Shown piece after piece: positions 8,114 to 15,495 of a stretch of 17,075 nucleotides of DNA. Each line of letters begins with the position of its first letter. The stretch's first letter is position 1. Under the pieces are notes generated by a model. That model saw only the letters and a list, made by a program, of their open reading frames with translations. It ran no database searches and was not told the origin of the DNA. Made by a program: the position numbers and the translations under genes. The stretch is taken from assembly GCA_002719135.1 (NCBI GenBank), contig PBGU01000036.1, positions 41,887 through 58,961 on the forward strand, written 5' to 3'. Source of the stretch: Gammaproteobacteria bacterium. Its GTDB lineage: Bacteria; Pseudomonadota; Gammaproteobacteria; Pseudomonadales; Azotimanducaceae.

Positions 8114-8140
8114 GAATCCGAATTCCTTGCATTCGGACTC
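8114..8140. repeat. Inverted repeat between ttcA and thrS
   Basis: TCCGAAT-TCCTTGC-ATTCGGA (8117-8137) is a perfect 7-bp inverted repeat; extended to 10-bp arms (8114-8140) it has one mismatch, which becomes a G-U pair in RNA read on the minus strand. It overlaps the -35 part of a candidate thrS promoter, so it could be an operator; it could also fold as a hairpin in a ttcA leader transcript. Confidence 0.5.
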
Positions 8141-8154
8141 CCGGTCTCTATGAT
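8127..8154 (+). promoter_or_regulatory. Candidate thrS promoter
   Basis: A TATGAT box at 8149-8154 (one mismatch to TATAAT) is preceded 16 bases upstream by TTGCAT (8127-8132), a weak -35. Transcription would start near 8161 and leave a leader of about 140 bases before the thrS ATG. The weak -35 makes this tentative. Confidence 0.3.
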
Positions 8155-8289
8155 TACGCCGCGACCAATTACTGTGGCGTACGATTGACCGACATGCCGC
8201 GTCGACGAGCCGCTTAGTGGCCAAAACGGCGTATTTCACCGGAACTCTCATACAGACATGCGGAGACTAGCGAGCCGGCGTCTTGCATC

Positions 8290-8295
8290 AGGAGA
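8290..8295 (+). promoter_or_regulatory. Ribosome binding site that sets the thrS start
   Basis: AGGAGA lies 5 bases before the ATG at 8301. This strong, well-placed site favours that ATG over the in-frame TTG at 8283, which lies upstream of the site itself. Confidence 0.75.
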
Positions 8296-8300
8296 TACCT

Positions 8301-10148
8301 ATGGGACTCGAGCACCAAGGCGAGCCGACAGAAGTCGACGAAACGGATGATGATTTATACCGCATTCGACACAGTCTCGCGCACGTGCTGGCGCAAGCCG
8401 TACTCGAAATTCGTCCCGGTTCGACGCTCGGATTCGGCCCCCCCATCAAGGATGGGTTTTACTACGATTTCATCCTCTCGGAACCCATTACAGACGAGGA
8501 TTTTCCCAAACTCGAACAGGCTATGCGTCGCATCATCAAAAAGGGCCAGCGGTTCTATCGCGAAGAGTTGTCCCGCGATGACGCCCTCAATCAGCTCAGC
8601 GAAATGAACGAGCCTTACAAGCGTGAATACGCGCTCGAACTCTTGGATCGCAACGATGTTTCAGAACTTTTGTTCTACCGCAACGGACCATTCCTCGACA
8701 TGTGCGAAGGGCCCCATGTCGACACAACGCGCGATATTCCACGCGACGGCTTTAAGCTCCGCAGTGTCGCCGGCGCGTACTGGCGTGGTGACTCGGATAA
8801 CGTGATGATGACTCGCATTTACGCGTGGGCGTTCAGTGATAAAGCGACCCTCGACCTCCGCGTCGACGAGTACGAGCAAGCTTTACTACGGGACCACAAA
8901 AAACTTGGCCGGGAACTCAGCATTTACGCCATTGATAATGATATTGGGCGCGGACTGCCGCTATGGCTACCCAATGGCACGGTCATTCGCGACGAACTAG
9001 AAAAGCTAGCCAAGGAACTCGAATTCAAAGCAAATTATCAGCGCGTCGCCACGCCGCATATCGCACGTCGCGACCTTTTCTATCAGACCGGTCATTTACC
9101 TTACTACGCTGACAGCATGTATCCGCCAATGGAACTGACGGAAGAAGGCGACGATGGGGAACGGATCAAAGAAGCTTATGTCTTGAAACCCATGAATTGT
9201 CCACATCACCACAAGATTTTTTCGTCGGAACCACGTAGCTACCGGGACCTCCCCCTGCGCTTCGCGGAATACGGCCAGGTGTATCGATTCGAGGAATCGG
9301 GTGCGGTTGGTGGACTCATGCGTGTACGTGGGATGAGTATGAACGACGCCCACATCTACTGTACCGAGGATCAAATCAAGTCCGAGTTCAGAAACGTGAT
9401 GGCGTTGCACGACGAAGCCTACGCCATTCTTGGCCTCGACAATTATTACCTTCGCTTTTCCCGCTGGGACCCACACGACCCCAAAGGCAAAGATAAGTAC
9501 GTTGACGACCCCACGTCATGGGAAACCTGCGAACGGCTCATTGCCGAACTTCTGAACGAAATGGAAATGGAATATGTCGACGGGCCTGGAGAAGCAGCGT
9601 TCTACGGACCAAAGATCGATATGCAATTCCATACGGTTACCGGTCGCGATGAATCCGTCAGTACCGTTCAACTTGACTTTGCGGTACCGCGCCGATTAGG
9701 GCTTCACTACGTCGGATCCGACGGAGCAGATCATGTGCCGTACTGTATCCACCGAGCACCCTTTTCGACACACGAACGCTTTGTCGCGTTCCTGATCGAA
9801 CACTTTGCGGGCGCGTTCCCAACATGGCTTGCGCCAGTGCAAGTCCGCGTATTGACTGTCTCGAATCAGTTCACCGAGTACGGACAAAAAATCGTCGACA
9901 GACTCCGAGCGCGTTTCATACGGGCCGAGCTTGGCTCCGACAGCGATACAGTTTCCAAAAAGATCCGCGACGGCACGACTCAAAAAATCCCCAATCTACT
10001 CGTCGTGGGCGAACGAGAAGCGCAAAACAGCACCGTGACGCTTCGGCGCTACGGTGTCGAAAAGCAAGAAACGCTGACGGTTGAGGCGCTTGAGCACACG
10101 CTTGTTGACGCGATCAAACAGCGATCGTTAGAACTTCAACTGAGCTAA
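8301..10148 (+). CDS. thrS: Threonyl-tRNA synthetase lacking the TGS domain
   Basis: ThrS charges tRNA-Thr with threonine. This 615-residue protein begins almost directly with the editing (N2) domain and has no room for the usual N-terminal TGS domain of about 60 residues. The editing site is complete: H24 and H28 in HSLAH, C135 and H139 in DMCEGPH. The class II catalytic core has zinc ligands C300 (PMNC), H351 (NDAH) and H484 (CIHRA), motif 2 around EYGQVYRFEESGAVGGLMRVRG, and motif 3 HRAPFSTHERF. The anticodon-binding domain follows FPTWLAPVQVRVL and reaches a normal C-terminus. CPHHHKIF and HRAPFSTHER differ from the CPGH and HRAxxGSxER of the Escherichia coli type; I associate this form with a separate ThrS subfamily known outside Gammaproteobacteria. 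infC, rpmI and rplT do not follow; an opposing prc does. It could be the sole ThrS or a second copy. Confidence 0.95.
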   Translation: MGLEHQGEPTEVDETDDDLYRIRHSLAHVLAQAVLEIRPGSTLGFGPPIKDGFYYDFILSEPITDEDFPKLEQAMRRIIKKGQRFYREELSRDDALNQLSEMNEPYKREYALELLDRNDVSELLFYRNGPFLDMCEGPHVDTTRDIPRDGFKLRSVAGAYWRGDSDNVMMTRIYAWAFSDKATLDLRVDEYEQALLRDHKKLGRELSIYAIDNDIGRGLPLWLPNGTVIRDELEKLAKELEFKANYQRVATPHIARRDLFYQTGHLPYYADSMYPPMELTEEGDDGERIKEAYVLKPMNCPHHHKIFSSEPRSYRDLPLRFAEYGQVYRFEESGAVGGLMRVRGMSMNDAHIYCTEDQIKSEFRNVMALHDEAYAILGLDNYYLRFSRWDPHDPKGKDKYVDDPTSWETCERLIAELLNEMEMEYVDGPGEAAFYGPKIDMQFHTVTGRDESVSTVQLDFAVPRRLGLHYVGSDGADHVPYCIHRAPFSTHERFVAFLIEHFAGAFPTWLAPVQVRVLTVSNQFTEYGQKIVDRLRARFIRAELGSDSDTVSKKIRDGTTQKIPNLLVVGEREAQNSTVTLRRYGVEKQETLTVEALEHTLVDAIKQRSLELQLS

Positions 10149-10184
10149 ACATTTGAATAGAAAGGATCTCGGCCGTCCTTGCGA

Positions 10185-12308
10185 TCAGTTCGACGCTTGC
10201 GCTGTCTGGCTACTGACCCCCGACAAATTGATGTAATCCATCAGAATGTGACCCGTTTCCATGATCAGCGGGTCAGGGTCGTCGTCCGAGTCGGAAATCT
10301 TCTCTGATTCTCGTTGCGCTTGCCGCGCCGCAAGATCCTTGAGACTCGTTACTGGGTTCTCTCCTTTGGCAATCAGGAGCGCGTTTTCTAGATCAAGCCG
10401 CCACACATCGTCGGCTTCTTTTTCTATTACCCGGGTCGTTTGATTAAGGGATATGTGTGTTTCGGCACGCTTCTCTCTCCTCCAGTTAGACAAGGAACGG
10501 AGATATGCAAAATCAGGATCTTGCGCGACCCTTCGCTCGTGATTCACCCTGAGTCGCTCCAGATAGGGTTGGACGTTGTTCGTCTGGCGATAAACAGCCG
10601 GCTTGATCGTATCCCACGTCAGCGCATCGTCCAGCGTGCTCTCACCGATGTTGTCGATGCCGAATACGTCCGGGTACGCGATGTCAGGGACGATGCCCTG
10701 ATGCTGTGTGCTGTCCCCCGACACCCGATAGAATTTTGCTTCGGTGATTTTCAGTTGGCCGCGGTTCAAAGGGACCAACGTCTGAACCGTGCCCTTGCCG
10801 AACGTCTGGGTGCCGATCACCAATCCCCGTTGGTAGTCCTGAATCGCTCCAGCAAAAATTTCAGAGGCAGAGGCAGAAAGTCGATTGACCAGTACCGCAA
10901 GTGGACCATCCCACGCCGTTCGACCGTCCTCGTCACGATAGACTCTTGCGTTAGGCCGGCGCGCTTTTCGCACTTGAACCGTGGGACCCGTTCGAATAAA
11001 TAACCCCGTCAGCGACTGGGCTTCCTGTAGCGAACCTCCTCCGTTGCTTCGTAAATCAACCACTAGGCCATCGACGCCCTCGACCTTCAGCTCCTCAATG
11101 AGCCGGCTCACGTCACGCGTCGTGCTCCTGAAATTCTTTTCTCCGCGTCGCACCGCATTGAAGTCGACATAGAAAGTTGGGATGTCCAAGACACCGATCC
11201 GTACATCTCCCAACTCACTCTCAAGCGTAAATACTTTTTTTTGTGCGGCTTGCTCTTCTAGTTTCACGGTATCTCGCTTTATCCGAATCACCCGACTGGA
11301 TTCTTCATCGCCGGAGTTATCGACAAGTTCGAGTCGGACAATCGTGCCTTTCGGACCTCGAATCAATTCAACGACATCATCAAGGCGCCAACCCACAACA
11401 TCGATGAGTTTGCCGCGTTCGCCCTGTCCAACAGACACGATTCGGTCCGACGGCTTTAATTCGCCCGCTTTATCCGCTGGTCCTGCAGTCACGAGTCTTA
11501 CCACTGAGGTGTAATCGTCTTCCGTTCGCAATACCGCGCCAATCCCCTGCAACGACAGCGACATACTCATATTGAAGTTCTCGGATGACCGAGGAGAAAG
11601 ATATTGAGTATGGGGGTCGTACGTGGAAGCAAATGCGTTAATGTACAGCTGAAAGGCGTCTTCTGATCGAGTTTGCCGGGCCTGTTTCAGCCGGTTCCGG
11701 TAGCGCTTAAGTAACACGTCCTGAATGTCGCTTAGATCTCTCTCATTAAGTTTCATACTGAGGATCGACGCTTTAACACGACGTTCCCAAAGGGCATCAT
11801 TCGCGGCCTCATTCTCAGACCATGGGGCAGTCTCGCGATCTATCTGAAGCGTCTCGTCGGCATCGAAGTTAATTTTTTCGACCCCGTCTTCAAGACCTGC
11901 TATGAGCGCATCGAGGCGGTTCAGAAGGCGCGCTTGAAAAGTATTGTAAATAGCAAAGGCGGGTTTCAAGTCACCGTGCTTCAACGCCTCGTCTAGCCGA
12001 TATCTGTACTTGTTCAGTGCGTCGAGATCGGGTTGGAGCAAGTACGCGTGTCCCGGATCCAACGTGTTGACGTACTTATCAAATATTTCGCTCGACGCCG
12101 AGTCGTCTAGTGGCTTTTTAATAAAGTGGTTGTGTCGAATTTGATCCACGATGGTGAGGCTCGTACGTGGATGGATCGCGAGCGGCTCGAGATCTCGAGC
12201 ATGACTTTCGTTGAACGCGACTTGTCCTTCTTGTGCGCAAACAACAACGGAAACGATGAGCGTTAGAACCGCAAATGGCCCGGCAGCTAGTTTTTTCCGA
12301 TTGCCCAT
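10185..12308 (-). CDS. prc: Tail-specific (C-terminal processing) protease Prc/Tsp
   Basis: Prc is a periplasmic S41 serine protease that trims or degrades proteins by recognising their C-termini. In Escherichia coli it processes FtsI and cell-wall hydrolases. The 707-residue product has a signal peptide (about 1-26; cleavage near VCAQE), an alpha-helical N-terminal domain with TLDPGHAYLLQPD and the YDPHTQYLSPR segment (230-240), a PDZ domain (about 250-345, GIGAVLRTEDDY), and the catalytic domain with DLRSNGGGS, RLSASASEIF (nucleophile S480) and QTFGKGTVQ (base K505). The C-terminal DUF3340-type helical region follows. Length and architecture match the long Prc form. The lipobox is absent because the residue before C24 is valine. 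It is transcribed divergently from the FKBP lipoprotein and convergently with thrS. Confidence 0.96.
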   Translation of the reverse strand: MGNRKKLAAGPFAVLTLIVSVVVCAQEGQVAFNESHARDLEPLAIHPRTSLTIVDQIRHNHFIKKPLDDSASSEIFDKYVNTLDPGHAYLLQPDLDALNKYRYRLDEALKHGDLKPAFAIYNTFQARLLNRLDALIAGLEDGVEKINFDADETLQIDRETAPWSENEAANDALWERRVKASILSMKLNERDLSDIQDVLLKRYRNRLKQARQTRSEDAFQLYINAFASTYDPHTQYLSPRSSENFNMSMSLSLQGIGAVLRTEDDYTSVVRLVTAGPADKAGELKPSDRIVSVGQGERGKLIDVVGWRLDDVVELIRGPKGTIVRLELVDNSGDEESSRVIRIKRDTVKLEEQAAQKKVFTLESELGDVRIGVLDIPTFYVDFNAVRRGEKNFRSTTRDVSRLIEELKVEGVDGLVVDLRSNGGGSLQEAQSLTGLFIRTGPTVQVRKARRPNARVYRDEDGRTAWDGPLAVLVNRLSASASEIFAGAIQDYQRGLVIGTQTFGKGTVQTLVPLNRGQLKITEAKFYRVSGDSTQHQGIVPDIAYPDVFGIDNIGESTLDDALTWDTIKPAVYRQTNNVQPYLERLRVNHERRVAQDPDFAYLRSLSNWRREKRAETHISLNQTTRVIEKEADDVWRLDLENALLIAKGENPVTSLKDLAARQAQRESEKISDSDDDPDPLIMETGHILMDYINLSGVSSQTAQASN

Positions 12309-12524
12309 ACTGCGTTCAGTCCCCTACAAACCAGCTCATAGTGATAACTCGTTTCGCACCTATCTGCCGGCCCAGACATTTTTCGCTCGGCCGGATGGCC
12401 TCCAATCAGTGTCGCACGGAGCGACCAGAATGTAACCCCACTGTGGATCTAGCGAATTGCACGAGGAATGGCACATTTTCCCGAGGCGCGGAATAATGCG
12501 GTTTCGTCGTAACAAGGACCCCTC

Positions 12525-13067
12525 ATGCAAACAGAGAGTCACCACGGTCGAAAAGTACTGTCTACCGCTAGCTTGGTGTGGGCCATGTTTCTGTATGCCT
12601 GCGCACCCAGCGTTAGCTCCGAATCGACGTCTCCGAATGATAGCGACGAGAAAATTAAAGCAACTCAGCGATTGCCCGAGTCGATGAGCGGAGAAGCGTT
12701 TCTCGACAAAAACAAGACGCTCCCCGGCGTAATAACGACGAACTCCGGCCTCCAATACAAAGTTCTGGTGCAAGGCCGCGGTACCCGCCCGGGACCAAGA
12801 GACACGGTCAGTACGCACTACGTGGGGACTTTGATTGACGGTACCGTGTTTGACAGTTCTCGAGCACGACAGTCGCCGGCGCAATTTCGGGTTGATGGGG
12901 TTATTCGGGGCTGGACCGAAGCACTTCAATTGATGCCTGTTGGATCGAAATGGATGCTCTACGTGCCGCCTAACTTAGCCTACGGATCTCAGAGGATCGA
13001 ACCGCACATCGGCCCCGACGAAACCTTGGTGTTTGAGGTTGAATTGCTTGACATCGTCCGACGTTAA
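12525..13067 (+). CDS. FKBP-type peptidyl-prolyl isomerase, probable lipoprotein
   Basis: An FKBP-fold enzyme that isomerises proline peptide bonds, probably in the periplasm. The 180-residue protein has a hydrophobic N-terminus ending in FLYAC, a slightly unusual lipobox (Tyr at -2; lipidated C26), a polar linker, a Mip-like connector (EAFLDKNKTLPGVITTNSGLQYKVL, about 58-81) and one FKBP domain to the end. Active-site positions seen are HY at 98-99, FD at 109-110, VIRGW (126-130) and the aromatic F170. The usual glycine-rich loop after AYG is replaced by SQRIEPH. It lacks the long dimerisation helix of full Mip/FkpA. An AAGGA ribosome site sits 8 bases before the ATG. The upstream 216 bases shared with prc hold no clear promoter. 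Confidence 0.92.
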   Translation: MQTESHHGRKVLSTASLVWAMFLYACAPSVSSESTSPNDSDEKIKATQRLPESMSGEAFLDKNKTLPGVITTNSGLQYKVLVQGRGTRPGPRDTVSTHYVGTLIDGTVFDSSRARQSPAQFRVDGVIRGWTEALQLMPVGSKWMLYVPPNLAYGSQRIEPHIGPDETLVFEVELLDIVRR

Positions 13068-13216
13068 AGCCGTTATCCGTGTCGCGACTCGTGTTCGAAC
13101 CAGGCTACTTACCGATCACACGACGGCATCGCGCCAACCGGCTTGACCCTTGCACTTACGTGATCAGTATTGCCATCCGGGATATGTATGGACAGGGTCG
13201 CTGGACAACTGGGTTC

Positions 13217-13249
13217 AAGGGCGCATGCGGCCCTTTGTTGGTCGACCAA
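13217..13249. repeat. Two adjacent palindromes in the gap after the FKBP gene
   Basis: AAGGGC-GCATGCG-GCCCTT (13217-13235) can form a 6-bp stem with a 7-base loop, followed after two bases by the perfect 12-bp palindrome TTGGTCGACCAA (13238-13249). The first resembles a terminator stem but has only three T's after it. The second has operator-like symmetry. They lie in the 239-base gap 13068-13306, which otherwise shows nothing I recognise. Confidence 0.4.
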
Positions 13250-13306
13250 ATTACGGATCGAAGCGTCGGTGACAGACATTGCGTCCGACTTAATCAGCGA
13301 CCCTAA

Positions 13307-13564
13307 ATGAAACGAAACCTGACACGGACCGCGCTGCTAGGCAGCATCACCACAATCATTGGTATCACGTGGCTAGCCAACGAATTTGAGCTCGATTTAG
13401 ATCGACTGCTCGAATTCTTTTTATCCAGCGCCCTTATTGTGCTCGGATGCATGATGTTGGCTGCCCTCGTCGTGGTGTCTAGACGAATTCTTCGACGCAA
13501 ATCTAGGAGCGCACAAAATGATCAAGGAAGATCCGTAAAGAATCGAGCCAACCTCGGTAAGTAG
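13307..13564 (+). CDS. Possible small two-helix membrane protein
   Basis: An 85-residue open frame. I do not recognise the family. It begins MKRNLTRTALLGS, then has two hydrophobic segments (about 8-24 and 37-61) separated by an acidic stretch (NEFELDLDRLLEF), and ends in a strongly basic tail (SRRILRRKSRS and onward). That layout, short periplasmic or cytoplasmic loop and positive tail, looks like a genuine small inner-membrane protein. Against it, no ribosome site is visible before the ATG, and the last 43 bases overlap the 3' end of the convergent lepB. If it is not real, 13068-13521 holds no gene. Confidence 0.5.
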   Translation: MKRNLTRTALLGSITTIIGITWLANEFELDLDRLLEFFLSSALIVLGCMMLAALVVVSRRILRRKSRSAQNDQGRSVKNRANLGK

Positions 13565-14238
13565 TACTTGTCGAGATCTACTGAAAATGCGACCGCGTGC
13601 GCCCGACCCATGATACGGTCGCGCGTAATCAGTCCGATCCTTCTGGAATCGCTGCTGTTGTCACGATTGTCACCGAGCATCAGGTAATACCCGGCTGGAA
13701 TTTCTTGCGGCGGAAACGTCGAGTAGGTCCCCGTGGCTCGACGGTTCACCATAATCACGCGGGAGTCGCCCAAAACGGTCTCCCGAAAAAAGCGGTGGGC
13801 GCTTGCATCCGGAATCGGGAGCTTGGCAATTTCATCGGGCCCGAGCGGCTCATAGCTAGCCTTGTCACCATTGATGAAAAGCCGGTTCCGACGCAGTTCA
13901 ACAACGTCGCCGGGGACTCCGATCACCCGTTTGACAAAGAGGCGCTCATCTTGTGGATTATCAAACGTGACGACGTCTCCACGGTTTGGCTCGCCCCACC
14001 GAAAAATTCGAACCCAGGTGAAAGGGACTGCAAGATCGTACGCCAGTTTGTCAACGACGATCCTATCTCCAGGCAGGATCGAGGGCTTCATACTGCCGGA
14101 AGGCACCTGATTCCAGTCGGCGATGGCCGAGCGGAAAACGAGCATGACGACCACGAAAACAACAAAGCTCCGCCACTCGCTCCAGAATTTATTGAAGCGT
14201 TCGGTCACCGAATAAACGCCGCCGTCGCGACACCCCAT
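13522..14238 (-). CDS. lepB: Signal peptidase I
   Basis: LepB cleaves signal peptides from exported proteins at the periplasmic face of the inner membrane. The 238-residue product has a single N-terminal membrane helix (about 24-40), where Escherichia coli has two. It carries all catalytic boxes: PSGSM with nucleophile S49, DRIVVDKLAY, RGDVVTF, VKRVIGVPGD with general base K103, and GDNRDNSSDSR (189-199). The conserved core is complete. The ATG follows a GGTGA stretch; a GTG ten codons later (VTERFNKFW) is also possible. It lies 42 bases downstream of the DUF1244 gene on the same strand, so the two probably share a transcript. No rnc or era follows, unlike the common lepB-rnc-era arrangement. 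Confidence 0.95.
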   Translation of the reverse strand: MGCRDGGVYSVTERFNKFWSEWRSFVVFVVVMLVFRSAIADWNQVPSGSMKPSILPGDRIVVDKLAYDLAVPFTWVRIFRWGEPNRGDVVTFDNPQDERLFVKRVIGVPGDVVELRRNRLFINGDKASYEPLGPDEIAKLPIPDASAHRFFRETVLGDSRVIMVNRRATGTYSTFPPQEIPAGYYLMLGDNRDNSSDSRRIGLITRDRIMGRAHAVAFSVDLDKYYLPRLARFFTDLP

Positions 14239-14280
14239 TTAATCACCAGCGGCGTTTCTGGTATTCGGACACATCGTTTC

Positions 14281-14589
14281 TCACGACGATTGATGGTTTT
14301 CTTCTTCGAATTGGGCCATTTGTTGCGGATTAGCCTCGGTTTGATATTTTTTCTTCCAGTCCGGGTACGACATACCGTAGACGATCTCACGAGCTGACTC
14401 GTAATCAACGTCGATCCCGCGTTCTTCAGCTGCGGCCACATACCACTTAGATAAACAATTGCGGCAAAAGCCCGCAAGATTCATGAGATCAATATTCTGC
14501 ACGTCCGTCCGTTCATCCATGTGGGCGAGTAAGCGCCGGAAAACTGCGGCTTCTAGTGCTTCGTCCGATCTGCTTTGATCCAACTCCAT
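14281..14589 (-). CDS. DUF1244 family protein
   Basis: A 102-residue protein of the DUF1244 family, of unknown function. The conserved block RTDVQNIDLMNLAGFCRNCL (27-46), followed by SKWYVAAAEERGIDVDYESAREIVYGM and YPDWKKKYQ, is present intact, including the C42-x-x-C45 pair, which could bind metal or be redox-active. The frame is open to 14637, but an AAAGGAG ribosome site at 14597-14603, seven bases before the ATG at 14589, decides the start. The C-terminus is Gln- and Glu-rich. It is the first gene of a likely two-gene unit with lepB and is divergent from the TerC gene. Confidence 0.9.
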   Translation of the reverse strand: MELDQSRSDEALEAAVFRRLLAHMDERTDVQNIDLMNLAGFCRNCLSKWYVAAAEERGIDVDYESAREIVYGMSYPDWKKKYQTEANPQQMAQFEEENHQSS

Positions 14590-14606
14590 CTCGTTACTCC
14601 TTTCGC

Positions 14607-14661
14607 TGAGCGGCATAGTAACTGAACTATGTTTCAATGCCGCTAGGCCGGAAACCGCTCA
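14607..14661. promoter_or_regulatory. Overlapping inverted repeats between the DUF1244 and TerC genes
   Basis: The 81-base divergent gap contains three nested complements. CATAGT/ACTATG (14614-14619 with 14626-14631) is a perfect 6-bp repeat. GCGGCAT/ATGCCGC (14610-14616 with 14637-14643) and TGAGCGG/CCGCTCA (14607-14613 with 14655-14661) are perfect 7-bp pairs that compete for the same left arm. The last right arm abuts the AGAGG ribosome site of the TerC gene (14661-14665). This could be an operator or a switching mRNA leader. It does not match the manganese riboswitch consensus I know. Confidence 0.45.
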
Positions 14662-14670
14662 GAGGCACCT

Positions 14671-15432
14671 ATGGAACTTTTACTGAGTCCTGAAATCTGG
14701 GGCGCGTTCATCATGCTGACGATGCTAGAGATCGTCCTCGGCATCGATAACATCATCTTCATCACGGTGTTAACGGATCGATTGCCCGATCATCAGCAAG
14801 CTCGAGGACGGTATCTAGGACTCGCACTGGCCATGGGGTTACGCATACTGCTGCTGCTTTCGATCGCATGGATTATGAGTTTGACGACCACTGTGTACGA
14901 AGCGCTGGGACAAGACTTTTCAATCCGTGACTTCATTCTGCTAGGCGGTGGTGTGTTTCTCATATTCAAAGCCACGCGGGAAATTCACAACGCGCTGGAA
15001 GTCGAGGATGAATACGAGGAAGGCGCGCGTACCGCAAGTTTTATAGCGGTGTTGATCCAAATCGCGTTGATCGATGTGGTGTTCTCATTGGATTCAGTGA
15101 TCACGGCCATCGGTCTGGTGCAGGAGGTTCCCGTGATGATTGCTGCCATCGTTTGCGCGGTATTAGTTATGATGCTGGCTGCCAACGCCGTGGCCGAGTT
15201 CGTCGCCGCGCATCCAAGCATCAAGATGCTTGCCCTCGGATTCTTGGTGCTCATCGGTTTTACGCTAACCGTAGAAGGATGGGGACTTCATGTCCCGAAG
15301 GGGTATTTGTATTCCGCCATGACGTTTGCTTTCGTCGTCGAAATATTGAATATCCGGGCTAGCAAGAGAAAACCACTTCGGCTGCGAAAAGTGCAGCTAG
15401 GGGACCTTATGTTGGTACGAAACCCTGCATAG
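14671..15432 (+). CDS. TerC/YoaE-family integral membrane protein
   Basis: A 253-residue TerC-family membrane protein. Members related to Alx and MeeF/YkoY export manganese, and others have been tied to tellurite resistance; which role applies here is not visible. Two conserved acidic motifs that define the family are intact: LEIVLGIDNIIFI (E20, D26) and LIDVVFSLDSVITAIG (D135, D141), plus a late membrane acid E224. There are about seven hydrophobic helices, with an acidic cytoplasmic loop (EVEDEYEEGAR, about 110-120) and a basic tail. No C-terminal CBS or CorC domain is present, unlike YoaE and YegH. The ATG has AGAGG upstream. The gene stands alone, with complementary repeats in its short leader. 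Confidence 0.9.
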   Translation: MELLLSPEIWGAFIMLTMLEIVLGIDNIIFITVLTDRLPDHQQARGRYLGLALAMGLRILLLLSIAWIMSLTTTVYEALGQDFSIRDFILLGGGVFLIFKATREIHNALEVEDEYEEGARTASFIAVLIQIALIDVVFSLDSVITAIGLVQEVPVMIAAIVCAVLVMMLAANAVAEFVAAHPSIKMLALGFLVLIGFTLTVEGWGLHVPKGYLYSAMTFAFVVEILNIRASKRKPLRLRKVQLGDLMLVRNPA

Positions 15433-15495
15433 TTTGATTGGTTCCACCCGTCTCGGTACTACCCGATTACCGACCGAACCTCTGGGGTCAGGTGA

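Noticed and set aside
12360..12929. 189-codon minus-strand frame across the FKBP gene and its upstream gap
   Set aside because: Antisense to a clear FKBP domain, with low-quality Arg- and Cys-rich content and no recognisable domain.
13079..13306. 75-codon GTG-started frame between the FKBP gene and the small membrane protein
   Set aside because: No ribosome site, no hydrophobic or domain pattern, and it contains the two palindromes, which suits noncoding DNA better.
13597..14397. 266-codon plus-strand frame opposite lepB
   Set aside because: lepB has every catalytic box on the other strand; this frame is a compositional shadow.
14590..14670. Manganese (yybP-ykoY) riboswitch ahead of the TerC gene
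   Set aside because: The gap is short and I do not see the conserved loop sequences of that class; only the pairing pattern is reported.
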